From contig NZ_LN831790.1 of NCBI RefSeq assembly GCF_001013905.1, positions 4,602,001 through 4,666,000 on the forward strand: a stretch of 64,000 bases of DNA, written 5' to 3'. The translations under genes and the position numbers were made by a program. This document shows positions 50,939 through 60,153 of this stretch, piece by piece (the stretch's first letter is position 1; every line of letters starts with the position of its first letter). Source of the stretch: Streptomyces leeuwenhoekii (lineage in GTDB: Bacteria > Actinomycetota > Actinomycetes > Streptomycetales > Streptomycetaceae). Below the pieces are notes generated by a model. That model saw only the letters and a program-made list of their open reading frames with translations. It had not been told where the DNA came from and did not search any database.

Positions 50939-51934
50939 CTACCAGGCGAACGCCTCCGGCGAGGGCCCCGGCCCGGGGAAGATCTCGTCCAGCCCGGACA
51001 GCAGCTCGCGCGGCAGCTCCAGCTCGACGGCGCGCAGTGCCGAGGCGAGCTGGTCGGCGGTGCGCGGGCCGACGATCGGCCCGGTCACGCCGGGCCGGGT
51101 CAGCAGCCAGGCCAGCGCGGCCTCGCCCGGCTCCACCCCGTGCTTGTCGAGCAGGTCCTCGTACGCCTGGACCTGCGCCCGCACCGCGGGGTCGTCGAGC
51201 GCGTCGGCGGCCCGTCCGGAGGCCCGCCGGCCGCCCTGGACCTGCTTCTTGATCACGCCGCCCAGCAGCCCGCCGTGCAGCGGCGACCACGGGATGACGC
51301 CGAGTCCGTAGTCCTGCGCGGCCGGGATGACCTCCATCTCGGCGCGGCGCTCGGCGAGGTTGTACAGGCACTGCTCGCTGACCAGGCCGATGGTCCCGCC
51401 CCGCCGCGCGGCGATCTCGTTGGCCTGCGCGATCTTGTAGCCGGGGAAGTTGCTGGACCCGGCGTAGAGGATCTTGCCCTGCTGGACGAGGACGTCGACG
51501 GCCTGCCAGATCTCCTCGAAGGGGGTGTTCCGGTCGATGTGGTGGAACTGGTACAGGTCGATGTAGTCGGTCCGGAGCCGCTGGAGGCTGGCGTCGACGG
51601 CCCGCCGGATGTTCACGGCGGACAGCTTGTCGTGGTTGGGCCAGACCTCGCCGCCGTCCGGGCCCATGTTCCCGTACACCTTGGTGGCCAGGACGACCTT
51701 GTCCCGCCGTCCGCCGCCCTGCGCGAACCAGTTGCCGATGATGCTCTCGGTGCGGCCCTTGTTCTCACCCCAGCCGTAGACGTTGGCGGTGTCGAAGAAG
51801 TTGATGCCGGCGTCCAGCGCCGCGTCCATGATGGCGTGACTGTCCGCCTCGTCGGTCTGCGGACCGAAGTTCATCGTCCCGAGGACGAGCCGGCTGACCT
51901 TGAGTCCTGTGCGTCCGAGCTGCGTGTACTTCAT
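50939..51934 (-). CDS. Aldo/keto reductase
   Basis: A 331-aa NADPH-dependent TIM-barrel oxidoreductase. The N-terminus MKYTQLGRTGLKVSRLVLGTMNFG is typical. The catalytic tetrad is visible as Asp and Tyr in FFDTANVYGWGENKGRTE, Lys in KVVLATKVYG and His in YQFHHIDRNTP. Cofactor-binding segments SNFPGYKIAQAN and GPIVGPRTADQLASALRAVELEL close the barrel. It resembles the YajO/potassium-channel-beta-like AKR branch. The substrate is unknown. ATG at 51934. Confidence 0.92.
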   Translation of the reverse strand: MKYTQLGRTGLKVSRLVLGTMNFGPQTDEADSHAIMDAALDAGINFFDTANVYGWGENKGRTESIIGNWFAQGGGRRDKVVLATKVYGNMGPDGGEVWPNHDKLSAVNIRRAVDASLQRLRTDYIDLYQFHHIDRNTPFEEIWQAVDVLVQQGKILYAGSSNFPGYKIAQANEIAARRGGTIGLVSEQCLYNLAERRAEMEVIPAAQDYGLGVIPWSPLHGGLLGGVIKKQVQGGRRASGRAADALDDPAVRAQVQAYEDLLDKHGVEPGEAALAWLLTRPGVTGPIVGPRTADQLASALRAVELELPRELLSGLDEIFPGPGPSPEAFAW

Positions 51935-52027
51935 GGTCCACAAGCCAACGGCTTGAAGTGGGCTCTAGGCAAGCGTGCTCGCCCCCCGCTTTTCCCTCCG
52001 CCCGTACCGGGCGCGCCATGAGGGGGC

Positions 52028-52120
52028 TCAGTCGCGGGAAACCGGGCGGTCTTCAGGGTGACCTCCCCGGCCGCCCCACGGACGGGTACGGCCGCGCGGT
52101 ACAACGATAGGCACGGGGAT
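52028..52120 (-). pseudogene. Scar of a second Uma2 gene (C-terminal codons joined to upstream region)
   Basis: TCAGTCGCGGG (52029) followed by GGTCTTCAGGGTGACC codes on the minus strand VTLKTARFPATE-type residues, like the LVLKTGEFPRD end of the intact Uma2. It is followed at once by CTCCCCGGCCG and GGCCGCGCGGTACAACGATA, the sequence found immediately upstream of the intact Uma2 start. The whole body of the gene is missing. Confidence 0.65.
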
Positions 52121-52152
52121 CCGGACACGGAGAGGGACGGAGGGACACGCGG

Positions 52153-52911
52153 ATGACAGAACACGGCCCCGGCCCCGGCCCCGTCGTCCGCCTCGTGCGG
52201 CGCCACCTCGGCGACAGCGTCCTGGGCGCCTATCTGCACGGCTCCGCCACCCTCGGCGGACTGCGCCCGCACAGTGACATCGACGTCCTGGCCGTCGTGC
52301 GGGACCGTACGACGTACGTGCAACGCCGGGACCTCACACGGGAGTTGATGGACATCTCCGGGGGCGAGGGGCGGCGTCCGGTCGAGCTGACCGTCGTCGT
52401 ACGGGGGCAGGTGCGGCCGTGGCGTCACCCGCCGGTCCGCGAGTACCTGTACGGCGAGTGGCTGCGGGACGGCTTCGAGCGGGGACTGGTGCCCGGCCCC
52501 GAGCCCGATCCCGACCTCGCGCCCCTGCTCACCATGGTGCTGCGCGCCGACGCCCCGCTGTACGGGCCGCCCCCCGCAGGCCTGCTCGACCCCGTCCCGC
52601 ACGGCGACCTGAGGCGGGCGATCGCCGGCGGGGTGCCGGAGCTGATGCGCGAACTGGAGGCGGACACCCGCAACGTCCTGCTCACCCTGGCCCGGATCTG
52701 GAACACGCTCGTCACCGGGGAGATCCGGTCCAAGGACGCCGCGGCCGGCTGGGCGCTCGCCCGGATGCCGGCCCGGCACCGGCCGGTCCTGGCCCGGGCA
52801 CGGGCCGTCTACCTCGGCGAGGCGCGGGAGGAGTGGGCCGACCCGCGGCCGGCCGTCCGGCCGTGCGCGGACTTCCTGGCCGCGCGGATCGCCGCGGCCT
52901 ACGCCTCGTAG
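52153..52911 (+). CDS. Aminoglycoside nucleotidyltransferase, AadA/ANT(3'')-like
   Basis: A 252-aa protein. The nucleotidyltransferase signature GSATLGGLRPHSDIDVL (GS-x10-DxD) is at residues 32-48, and VELTVVVRG supplies the third acidic residue. The C-terminal helical domain (ADTRNVLLTLARIWNTLVTGEIRSKDAAAGWALARMP) is the DUF4111 type of AadA adenylyltransferases, which inactivate streptomycin and spectinomycin. Resistance is plausible but unproven; chromosomal Streptomyces homologues may be silent. ATG at 52153, just after the Uma2 scar. It converges with the SGNH gene, overlapping by 13 bp. Confidence 0.85.
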   Translation: MTEHGPGPGPVVRLVRRHLGDSVLGAYLHGSATLGGLRPHSDIDVLAVVRDRTTYVQRRDLTRELMDISGGEGRRPVELTVVVRGQVRPWRHPPVREYLYGEWLRDGFERGLVPGPEPDPDLAPLLTMVLRADAPLYGPPPAGLLDPVPHGDLRRAIAGGVPELMRELEADTRNVLLTLARIWNTLVTGEIRSKDAAAGWALARMPARHRPVLARARAVYLGEAREEWADPRPAVRPCADFLAARIAAAYAS

Positions 52912-53573
52912 GGGGCGCCCAGGCCCCACGCCTCGTGCATCGCGTCCGCGAAGGCCGCCGCGATCTTGTGCTCGCCGCTCGCGCCAGGGTGGGTGCCGTC
53001 GTAGGTGTCGGTGTGGATGTCGTACGACGGCGGGGGCGGGGCCAGCAGCAGGGGGGAGGAGTGCTCGTCCAGCTCGGCGGCCGTCTTCGCCAGCAGCTCG
53101 TTGAAGCGGGCGACCTGGGTGGCGAAGGGGGCGTCGTGCTCGGCCCGGATGTTGGGGGTGACGGGCATGATGACCAGGCGGATACGCGGGTCGGCCGCGC
53201 GGGCGGCGGCGACGAAGGCCCGTACGTTGTCCGCCGTCTGCTCCGCGTCGGTGTAGAAGCCGAGGTCGATCAGGCCGAGGGAGACCAGCAGCACGTCCGC
53301 CCGGTGGCGCCGGACCGCGTCGCCGATCAGCGGGGCCATGTGGATCCAGCCCTCGCCCCAGCCGGCCAGATGGCCGCGGGGGAAGCCGGGGTCGGCGTAC
53401 GCGTACGAGACGGGCGCCTCGGCCTCCTTGTCGTAAAGCGTCTCGCGCGGGCCGACGAAGGTGAACGGGCCGCCGTACGCCGCGCACAGGTGCCGCCACA
53501 GGCGGTAGCGCCAGGTGTGTTCCCCCGTGCTCCCGATCGTCATGGAGTCACCGACGGGCATGAACCTGAGCAT
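52899..53573 (-). CDS. SGNH/GDSL-type hydrolase
   Basis: A 224-aa esterase-like protein. Block I is FMPVGDSMTIGS (the serine in GDSM), block III is VSLGLIDLGFY (an unusual GLxDL in place of GxND), and block V is DGTHPGASGEHKIA with the catalytic Asp-His pair. There is no signal peptide from the chosen start (ATG 53573), so it may be cytoplasmic unless the true start is upstream. SGNH enzymes hydrolyse esters of lipids or sugars. The missing Asn in block III slightly weakens the catalytic prediction. Confidence 0.85.
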   Translation of the reverse strand: MLRFMPVGDSMTIGSTGEHTWRYRLWRHLCAAYGGPFTFVGPRETLYDKEAEAPVSYAYADPGFPRGHLAGWGEGWIHMAPLIGDAVRRHRADVLLVSLGLIDLGFYTDAEQTADNVRAFVAAARAADPRIRLVIMPVTPNIRAEHDAPFATQVARFNELLAKTAAELDEHSSPLLLAPPPPSYDIHTDTYDGTHPGASGEHKIAAAFADAMHEAWGLGAPYEA

Positions 53574-53660
53574 CCGATCATCATGGACGATCGGGCGGGC
53601 GCCCGCGATGTGAGCCCGGACACGGACGTGAAGTCCCGTGCGCGGTGGCAGGCTTGGGGC

Positions 53661-54650
53661 ATGCGCCGACCCTTCGCCCTCCTCGCCGCCGCCCTGCTCG
53701 TGGGCGCGCTCGCCGTGCCCGCCTCCGCCGCCGACGGGGACGAGGGGTTCACGATCGAGGACCCGCGCATCACCGAGTCCAGCGGCCTGGCCGCCTCCCG
53801 GCTGCACCCCGGGGTCTTCTGGACGCACAACGACAGCGACGACGGGCCGTACCTCTACGCCGTGGACGGCGCGACGGGGAAGACCGTCGCCCGGATCACC
53901 CTCACCGGGATCGGCGCGCCGCGGGACGTGGAGGCGATCTCCATCGGTCCGGGCAACCGGATCTTCGTCGGCGACATCGGGGACAACTTCGGTGGCCGGT
54001 GGCCCCATGTGTGGATCTACGAGCTGCCCGAGCCGGAGGAGCTGCGGGACCGGTCGGTGCGGGCCACCCAGTACGTCGTGACGTACGCGGACGGGCCGCG
54101 CGACGCCGAGTCGCTCGTGGTGCACCCGAAGACCGGGCGCGTCTACCTCGTCGACAAGAAGGAGGACGGCGGGCACCTCTACGAGGGGCCGGCCGAGCTG
54201 TCCGCCTCGGGCGCCAACGTCTTCCGGCCCCTGGCCCCGGTGGACCTGTGGGCCACCGACGCCGCGTTCTCCCCGGACGGGGAGCGGCTCGCCGTGCGCG
54301 GATACCTCGGCGGCATCTGGTACGCCTGGAACGGCGGGCGGATCGAGCGCAAGGGGCGGCTCGGGGTGCCGCTCCAGCGGCAGGGGGAGTCCGTGACGTA
54401 CTCCGCCGACGGGACGAAACTGCTGTACGGCAGCGAGGGCCGGGGCAGTGAGGTGCGGGCCGAGGAGGCGCCGGGCGGCGGCGGGGATTCCGGGGCGCCG
54501 TCGGCCGGGGCGAGCGCGTCCGGTTCCGGCGCGGAAGCGGGCGAGGGCGGCGGCCCGGGCGGCGTGAGCGGCACGGGCAAGGCGGCCCTGGCCGCGGTGG
54601 CGGTGCTGGCCGCGTTGTACGGGCTACGCCGGCTCTTCCGGCGAGGCTGA
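53661..54650 (+). CDS. Secreted, membrane-anchored beta-propeller protein
   Basis: A 329-aa protein. The signal peptide RRPFALLAAALLVGALAVPASAA is followed by repeated propeller-like strands (ESSGLAASRLHPGVFWTHNDSDDGPYLYAVDGATG, DVEAISIGPGNRIFVGDIGDN, DAESLVVHPKTGRVYLVDKK, DAAFSPDGERLAVRGY). A Gly/Ser/Ala linker leads to a C-terminal helix AALAAVAVLAALYGLRRLFRRG that should anchor it in the membrane. Function unknown; such proteins are often called WD40-like. ATG at 53661. Its end overlaps the convergent TetR gene by 27 bp. Confidence 0.85.
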   Translation: MRRPFALLAAALLVGALAVPASAADGDEGFTIEDPRITESSGLAASRLHPGVFWTHNDSDDGPYLYAVDGATGKTVARITLTGIGAPRDVEAISIGPGNRIFVGDIGDNFGGRWPHVWIYELPEPEELRDRSVRATQYVVTYADGPRDAESLVVHPKTGRVYLVDKKEDGGHLYEGPAELSASGANVFRPLAPVDLWATDAAFSPDGERLAVRGYLGGIWYAWNGGRIERKGRLGVPLQRQGESVTYSADGTKLLYGSEGRGSEVRAEEAPGGGGDSGAPSAGASASGSGAEAGEGGGPGGVSGTGKAALAAVAVLAALYGLRRLFRRG

Positions 54651-55436
54651 CCCGGCCCGCTCCGCGCGGCGCGCCGCCACCAGGACCTCCAGGCCGTCCA
54701 GGATGCGCTGGAGGCCGAACTCGAAGTGGTCGAAGGCGGGGCTCCAGGTGTCCTCGGCGAGCGAGGAGATGACCGGGTAGCGGCCGGCCGTCATGACCTG
54801 TTCCAGTACCGGGGTCTGGGCCTCGTAGAACTCGGTCGTCGTCAGACCGGTCCGGCGCTCGGCCTCCTCCTGGAAGACCTGGGTGCGCGCCGCCCCGACG
54901 ACATAACCGTCGATCATGATGACGGCCGAGACCAGCTCGGGGTCGGTCAGGCCCATCGGCCGGATCCGGGCGAGCACCCTCTCCATGCCGTCGAGCGCGC
55001 CCGGGCCCAGTATCGGGCGGGCCTGGTTGACCTGGAGCAGCCAGGGGTGGCGGCGGTACAGGTCGAGGATGCCGTGGGCCATGGCCTCCAGCGCCGAGCG
55101 CCAGGAGCCGTCGCCGGGGCCCTCCGGGTCGTCACCGGGGCGCTGGACGCGGTCCAGCATCAGATCGAGCAGTTCGGCCTTGCCGGGGACGTAGCGGTAC
55201 AGCGACATCGCGCCGGTGCCGAGCTCGGTGGCGACGCGGCGCATCGAGACCGCCTCCAGCCCTTCGGCGTCCGCGACCCGGATGGCGGTCTCCACGATCC
55301 GGTCCAGGGTCAGCCCTGGTTTGGGGCCCCTGCTGGGGCGCGGGCCGACGTCCCACAGCAGTTCGAGCGTGCGGGTGATGTCGCCGCTGCCGCTGGTCTG
55401 CGTGCCGTCACCGCTGCCGGTCTTGCCGCTGGTCAT
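54624..55436 (-). CDS. TetR-family repressor of the adjacent ABC exporter
   Basis: A 270-aa regulator. The helix-turn-helix is LDRIVETAIRVADAEGLEAVSMRRVATELGTGAMSLYRYVPGKAELLDLMLDRV at residues 45-98, and the C-terminal ligand domain is of the TetR_C type found beside DrrAB-like exporters. The gene is divergent from the ABC operon, and the 108-bp spacer has paired GTACGGTGTAC operators. Repression of the exporter and autoregulation, relieved by the exported drug, are inferred. ATG at 55436. Confidence 0.92.
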   Translation of the reverse strand: MTSGKTGSGDGTQTSGSGDITRTLELLWDVGPRPSRGPKPGLTLDRIVETAIRVADAEGLEAVSMRRVATELGTGAMSLYRYVPGKAELLDLMLDRVQRPGDDPEGPGDGSWRSALEAMAHGILDLYRRHPWLLQVNQARPILGPGALDGMERVLARIRPMGLTDPELVSAVIMIDGYVVGAARTQVFQEEAERRTGLTTTEFYEAQTPVLEQVMTAGRYPVISSLAEDTWSPAFDHFEFGLQRILDGLEVLVAARRAERAGSASPEEPA

Positions 55437-55475
55437 GGGCTCAGCTTAAGACCCGCGGGCCGGGCCCCCGACAAA

Positions 55476-55520
55476 AACCGAGTACGGTGTACGCGCGAAT
55501 CGGGTACGGTGTACTCGGTT
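55476..55520. promoter_or_regulatory. Tandem TetR operators between repressor and exporter genes
   Basis: GTACGGTGTAC occurs twice (55482-55492 and 55504-55514), 22 bp apart, i.e. two helical turns. The outer arms AACCGAGTAC (55476-55485) and GTACTCGGTT (55511-55520) are perfect inverted repeats. The arrangement fits two TetR dimers bound side by side over the divergent promoters. Confidence 0.75.
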
Positions 55521-55544
55521 CATGTGACGGGCATGGAGGGGCGT

Positions 55545-56516
55545 ATGGACGGTTACGCGGTGTGGGCTGAGGCCCTGGAGAAGCGGTACGGCGAGAAGCG
55601 GGCCCTGGACGGTTTCGACCTGGCCGTCCGCGAGGGCACCGTGCACGGGCTGCTCGGCCCGAACGGCGCCGGGAAGACCACCGCCGTGCGCATCCTGTCC
55701 ACGCTGATCAAGCTGGACGGGGGGCGGGCGCGGGTGGCCGGCCTGGACGTGGCCCGGCAGCCGCGCGAGGTGCGCGCCCGGATCGGGCTCACCGGGCAGT
55801 ACGCGGCCGTGGACGAGGTGCTCACCGGGCGGCAGAACCTGGAGATGTTCGGGCGGCTGTTCCACCTGGGCGGCAAGCGGGCACGGCTGCGGGCGGCCGA
55901 ACTGCTGGAGCGGTTCGGCCTGACGGACGCCGCCGACCGGGGCGTCGGCAAGTACAGCGGCGGTATGCGGCGCCGCCTCGACCTCGCCGCCTCGATGATC
56001 CTCGCGCCGGCCGTGCTGTTCCTGGACGAGCCGACCACCGGGCTGGACCCCCGCAGCCGCGGCGAGGTGTGGGAGTCGGTCCGGGCGCTGGTCGCGAGCG
56101 GCACCACGGTGCTGCTGACCACACAGTATCTGGAGGAGGCCGACAAGCTGGCCTCCCGCATCACCGTCATCGACCGGGGGCGGGCCATCGCCGACGACAC
56201 CTCCGACGGGCTGAAGGACCTCGTCGGCGGCGACCGCGTCGAGGTCGTCCTCGCCGAGCGGGCCGACATCCCGCGGGCGGTGAAGGTGGTCGCCCGGGTC
56301 TGCGAGGGCGAACCCGAGACGGACGAGGGGGAGCTGCGGGTGCACGCCCCGGTCACCGACCGGGTGGCCGCCCTGACCGAGGTGGCCCGCACCCTCCAGG
56401 ACGAGGGCGTCGGGGTCGAGGACATCGGGCTGCGCAGGCCCAGCCTCGACGACGTGTTCCTGCGCTTGACCGGACACCGCACGGAGACCTCGCAGGAGAA
56501 GGAGACCGCGGCATGA
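55545..56516 (+). CDS. ABC transporter ATP-binding protein, DrrA-like
   Basis: A 323-aa ATPase. Walker A is [17 protein letters not shown], the Q loop is in [20 protein letters not shown], the ABC signature is [16 protein letters not shown], Walker B is [14 protein letters not shown], and the H loop is replaced in [14 protein letters not shown] as usual for the DrrA group. The C-terminal domain of the daunorubicin-resistance type ends [19 protein letters not shown]. It energises export of a hydrophobic compound with the following permease. The ATG at 55545 has GGAGGGG five bases upstream. It overlaps the permease gene by four bases. Confidence 0.94.
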   Translation: MDGYAVWAEALEKRYGEKRALDGFDLAVREGTVHGLLGPNGAGKTTAVRILSTLIKLDGGRARVAGLDVARQPREVRARIGLTGQYAAVDEVLTGRQNLEMFGRLFHLGGKRARLRAAELLERFGLTDAADRGVGKYSGGMRRRLDLAASMILAPAVLFLDEPTTGLDPRSRGEVWESVRALVASGTTVLLTTQYLEEADKLASRITVIDRGRAIADDTSDGLKDLVGGDRVEVVLAERADIPRAVKVVARVCEGEPETDEGELRVHAPVTDRVAALTEVARTLQDEGVGVEDIGLRRPSLDDVFLRLTGHRTETSQEKETAA

Positions 56517-57334
56517 GCACCCTGGACCTGGCGGCACCGGACCGCCGCGGCCGGCTGTACTGGCTGCTCTCCGACTGCTGGAACATCGTCCGGCGCGGCC
56601 TGACCCACTACCGGCGCCAGCCCGTCAACATCGCCTGGCAGCTCGGCTTCCCGATCCTGTCGGTGCTGCTGTACGGCTATGTCTTCGGCAGCGCGATGAC
56701 GGTGCCCGGGGGCGGGGACTACAAGGACTTCCTGATGCCGGGCATGTTCGCGATGACGATGGCCTTCGGTTTCATCAACACCGCGACGCTGGTGGTGTAC
56801 GACTCCACCAAGGGGGTCATCGACCGGTTCCGTTCCATGCCGATGGCCGCCTCCGCGGTGGTCGCCGGACGCGGGCTGACCGATCTCCTGGTCGCCTGCG
56901 CCGAGTTGGCCATCATGATGCTGACGGCGCTGGCCATGGGCTGGCGGCCGGACGGGGGCTGGGAGTTCCTGGCCGCGTTCGGGCTGCTGCTGTGGCTCCG
57001 CTTCGCGCTGATCTGGGTCGGGGTGTGGCTCGGGCTGCTCGTACCCAACCCGGAGGCGGCGGGCGGCCTGTTCGCGGTCGCCTTCCCGCTGACGATGATC
57101 TCCAGCATCTTCGTCGCCCCGCAGCTCATGCCCGACTGGCTCGGCTGGGTGGCGGCCTGGAACCCCCTCTCCTCCACGGCCGCGGCCACCCGCGACCTGT
57201 TCGGCACACCGGTCGGCGGCGGCGAGTCATGGGTAGAGCAGCACGCGCTGCTGATGGCCGGCGTGTGGCCGCTGGCGCTGACGGTGATCTTCCTGCCGCT
57301 GGCGGTACGGAGATTCCGGCGCCTGAGCCGCTGA
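56513..57334 (+). CDS. ABC-2 type permease, DrrB-like
   Basis: A 273-aa membrane protein with six helices. It starts [15 protein letters not shown], then the elbow helix [85 protein letters not shown] is the ABC-2 signature, and [20 protein letters not shown] the conserved NP motif near the end. With the ATPase it forms an exporter, probably two subunits of each. The ATGA overlap couples translation. Confidence 0.94.
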   Translation: MSTLDLAAPDRRGRLYWLLSDCWNIVRRGLTHYRRQPVNIAWQLGFPILSVLLYGYVFGSAMTVPGGGDYKDFLMPGMFAMTMAFGFINTATLVVYDSTKGVIDRFRSMPMAASAVVAGRGLTDLLVACAELAIMMLTALAMGWRPDGGWEFLAAFGLLLWLRFALIWVGVWLGLLVPNPEAAGGLFAVAFPLTMISSIFVAPQLMPDWLGWVAAWNPLSSTAAATRDLFGTPVGGGESWVEQHALLMAGVWPLALTVIFLPLAVRRFRRLSR

Positions 57335-57477
57335 GAGGGCCTTCACGGCCCGCGGGCGGGCCGCTCCCGGCGGTGGAGCAGGCCGCGAGGGCCAGGGCGG
57401 GGCAGGCGGGTCGTAGCGGGTGGAAGCCGAGCGACGGGCGTTGGTCCGGCAGTTCGGGTAGGCGGCGCCGTACGGGC

Positions 57478-57511
57478 GAAGGGGCGCCCGGTGGGTACCG
57501 GGCGCCCCTTC
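57478..57511. terminator. Bidirectional terminator between the ABC operon and serC
   Basis: GAAGGGGCGCCCGGT and ACCGGGCGCCCCTTC pair over 15 bp with a GGGT loop. It lies between convergent genes, 20 bp from the serC stop. Confidence 0.9.
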
Positions 57512-57530
57512 GGTGTCGTGCGGCGGTGGG

Positions 57531-59481
<1,951 letters not shown>

Positions 59482-59498
59482 GACGAGCACTCTCCCTT

Positions 59499-59541
<43 letters not shown>

Positions 59542-59575
59542 GCCGGTGGGGTGGCCGCGTCGGCGGCCGGGCGGT

Positions 59576-59986
59576 TCAGCGGAGTTCCTGGATGCGGATC
59601 AGGTTGCCCGCGGGGTCGCGGAAGGCGCAGTCGCGGATGCCGTACGGCTGCTCGGTCGGCTCCTGGACGACCTCGGCGTCGGCCGCCTGCACCTTGTCGA
59701 ACGTCTCGTCGAGGTCGGGGGTGGCCAGCAGGATCCAGCCGTAGGTGCCCTTGGCCATCATCTCGGTGATGGTGCGGCGCTCGTCCTCGGTGATCCCGGG
59801 GTCGGCGGCCGGCGGCGCCAGCAGGATGGAGGTGTCGGGCTGGCCGGCGGGGCCGACCGTGATCCAGCGCATCGTGCCCTGCCCGACGTCGTTGCGGACC
59901 TCGAAGCCGAGGATGTCGCGGTAGAAGGCCAGCGACGCCTCCGGGTCGACATGGGGGAGGAAGCTGGTGTGAATGGTGATGTCCAT
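59576..59986 (-). CDS. VOC (glyoxalase/bleomycin-resistance fold) protein
   Basis: A 136-aa protein with the paired beta-alpha-beta-beta-beta VOC fold: HTSFLPHVDPEASLAFYRDILGFEVRNDVGQGTMRWITVGPAG in the first half and WILLATPDLDETFDKVQAADAEVVQEPTEQPYGIRDCAFRDPAGNLIRIQEL in the second, with metal-ligand-like H and E positions. In many Streptomyces the gene adjoins a short AraC regulator (recollection); here only a remnant remains. Function, probably metal-dependent detoxification or dioxygenase-like, is unknown. ATG at 59986. Confidence 0.9.
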   Translation of the reverse strand: MDITIHTSFLPHVDPEASLAFYRDILGFEVRNDVGQGTMRWITVGPAGQPDTSILLAPPAADPGITEDERRTITEMMAKGTYGWILLATPDLDETFDKVQAADAEVVQEPTEQPYGIRDCAFRDPAGNLIRIQELR

Positions 59987-60153
59987 GGCGATCACCCTAG
60001 GAACGGCACCGTGGCCCGCGCTTCTCGATTCCTGATCGATCCGCTGCCGGCGGGACGTCCGGGCGCGGGTGGGAGAGCCGGGGCGCCGGACGGGGCGTGG
60101 TGTCCGGGCGGCCGGCCGTCGTCACTGTCAGTGGTCGGATGCATCCTGGACGC

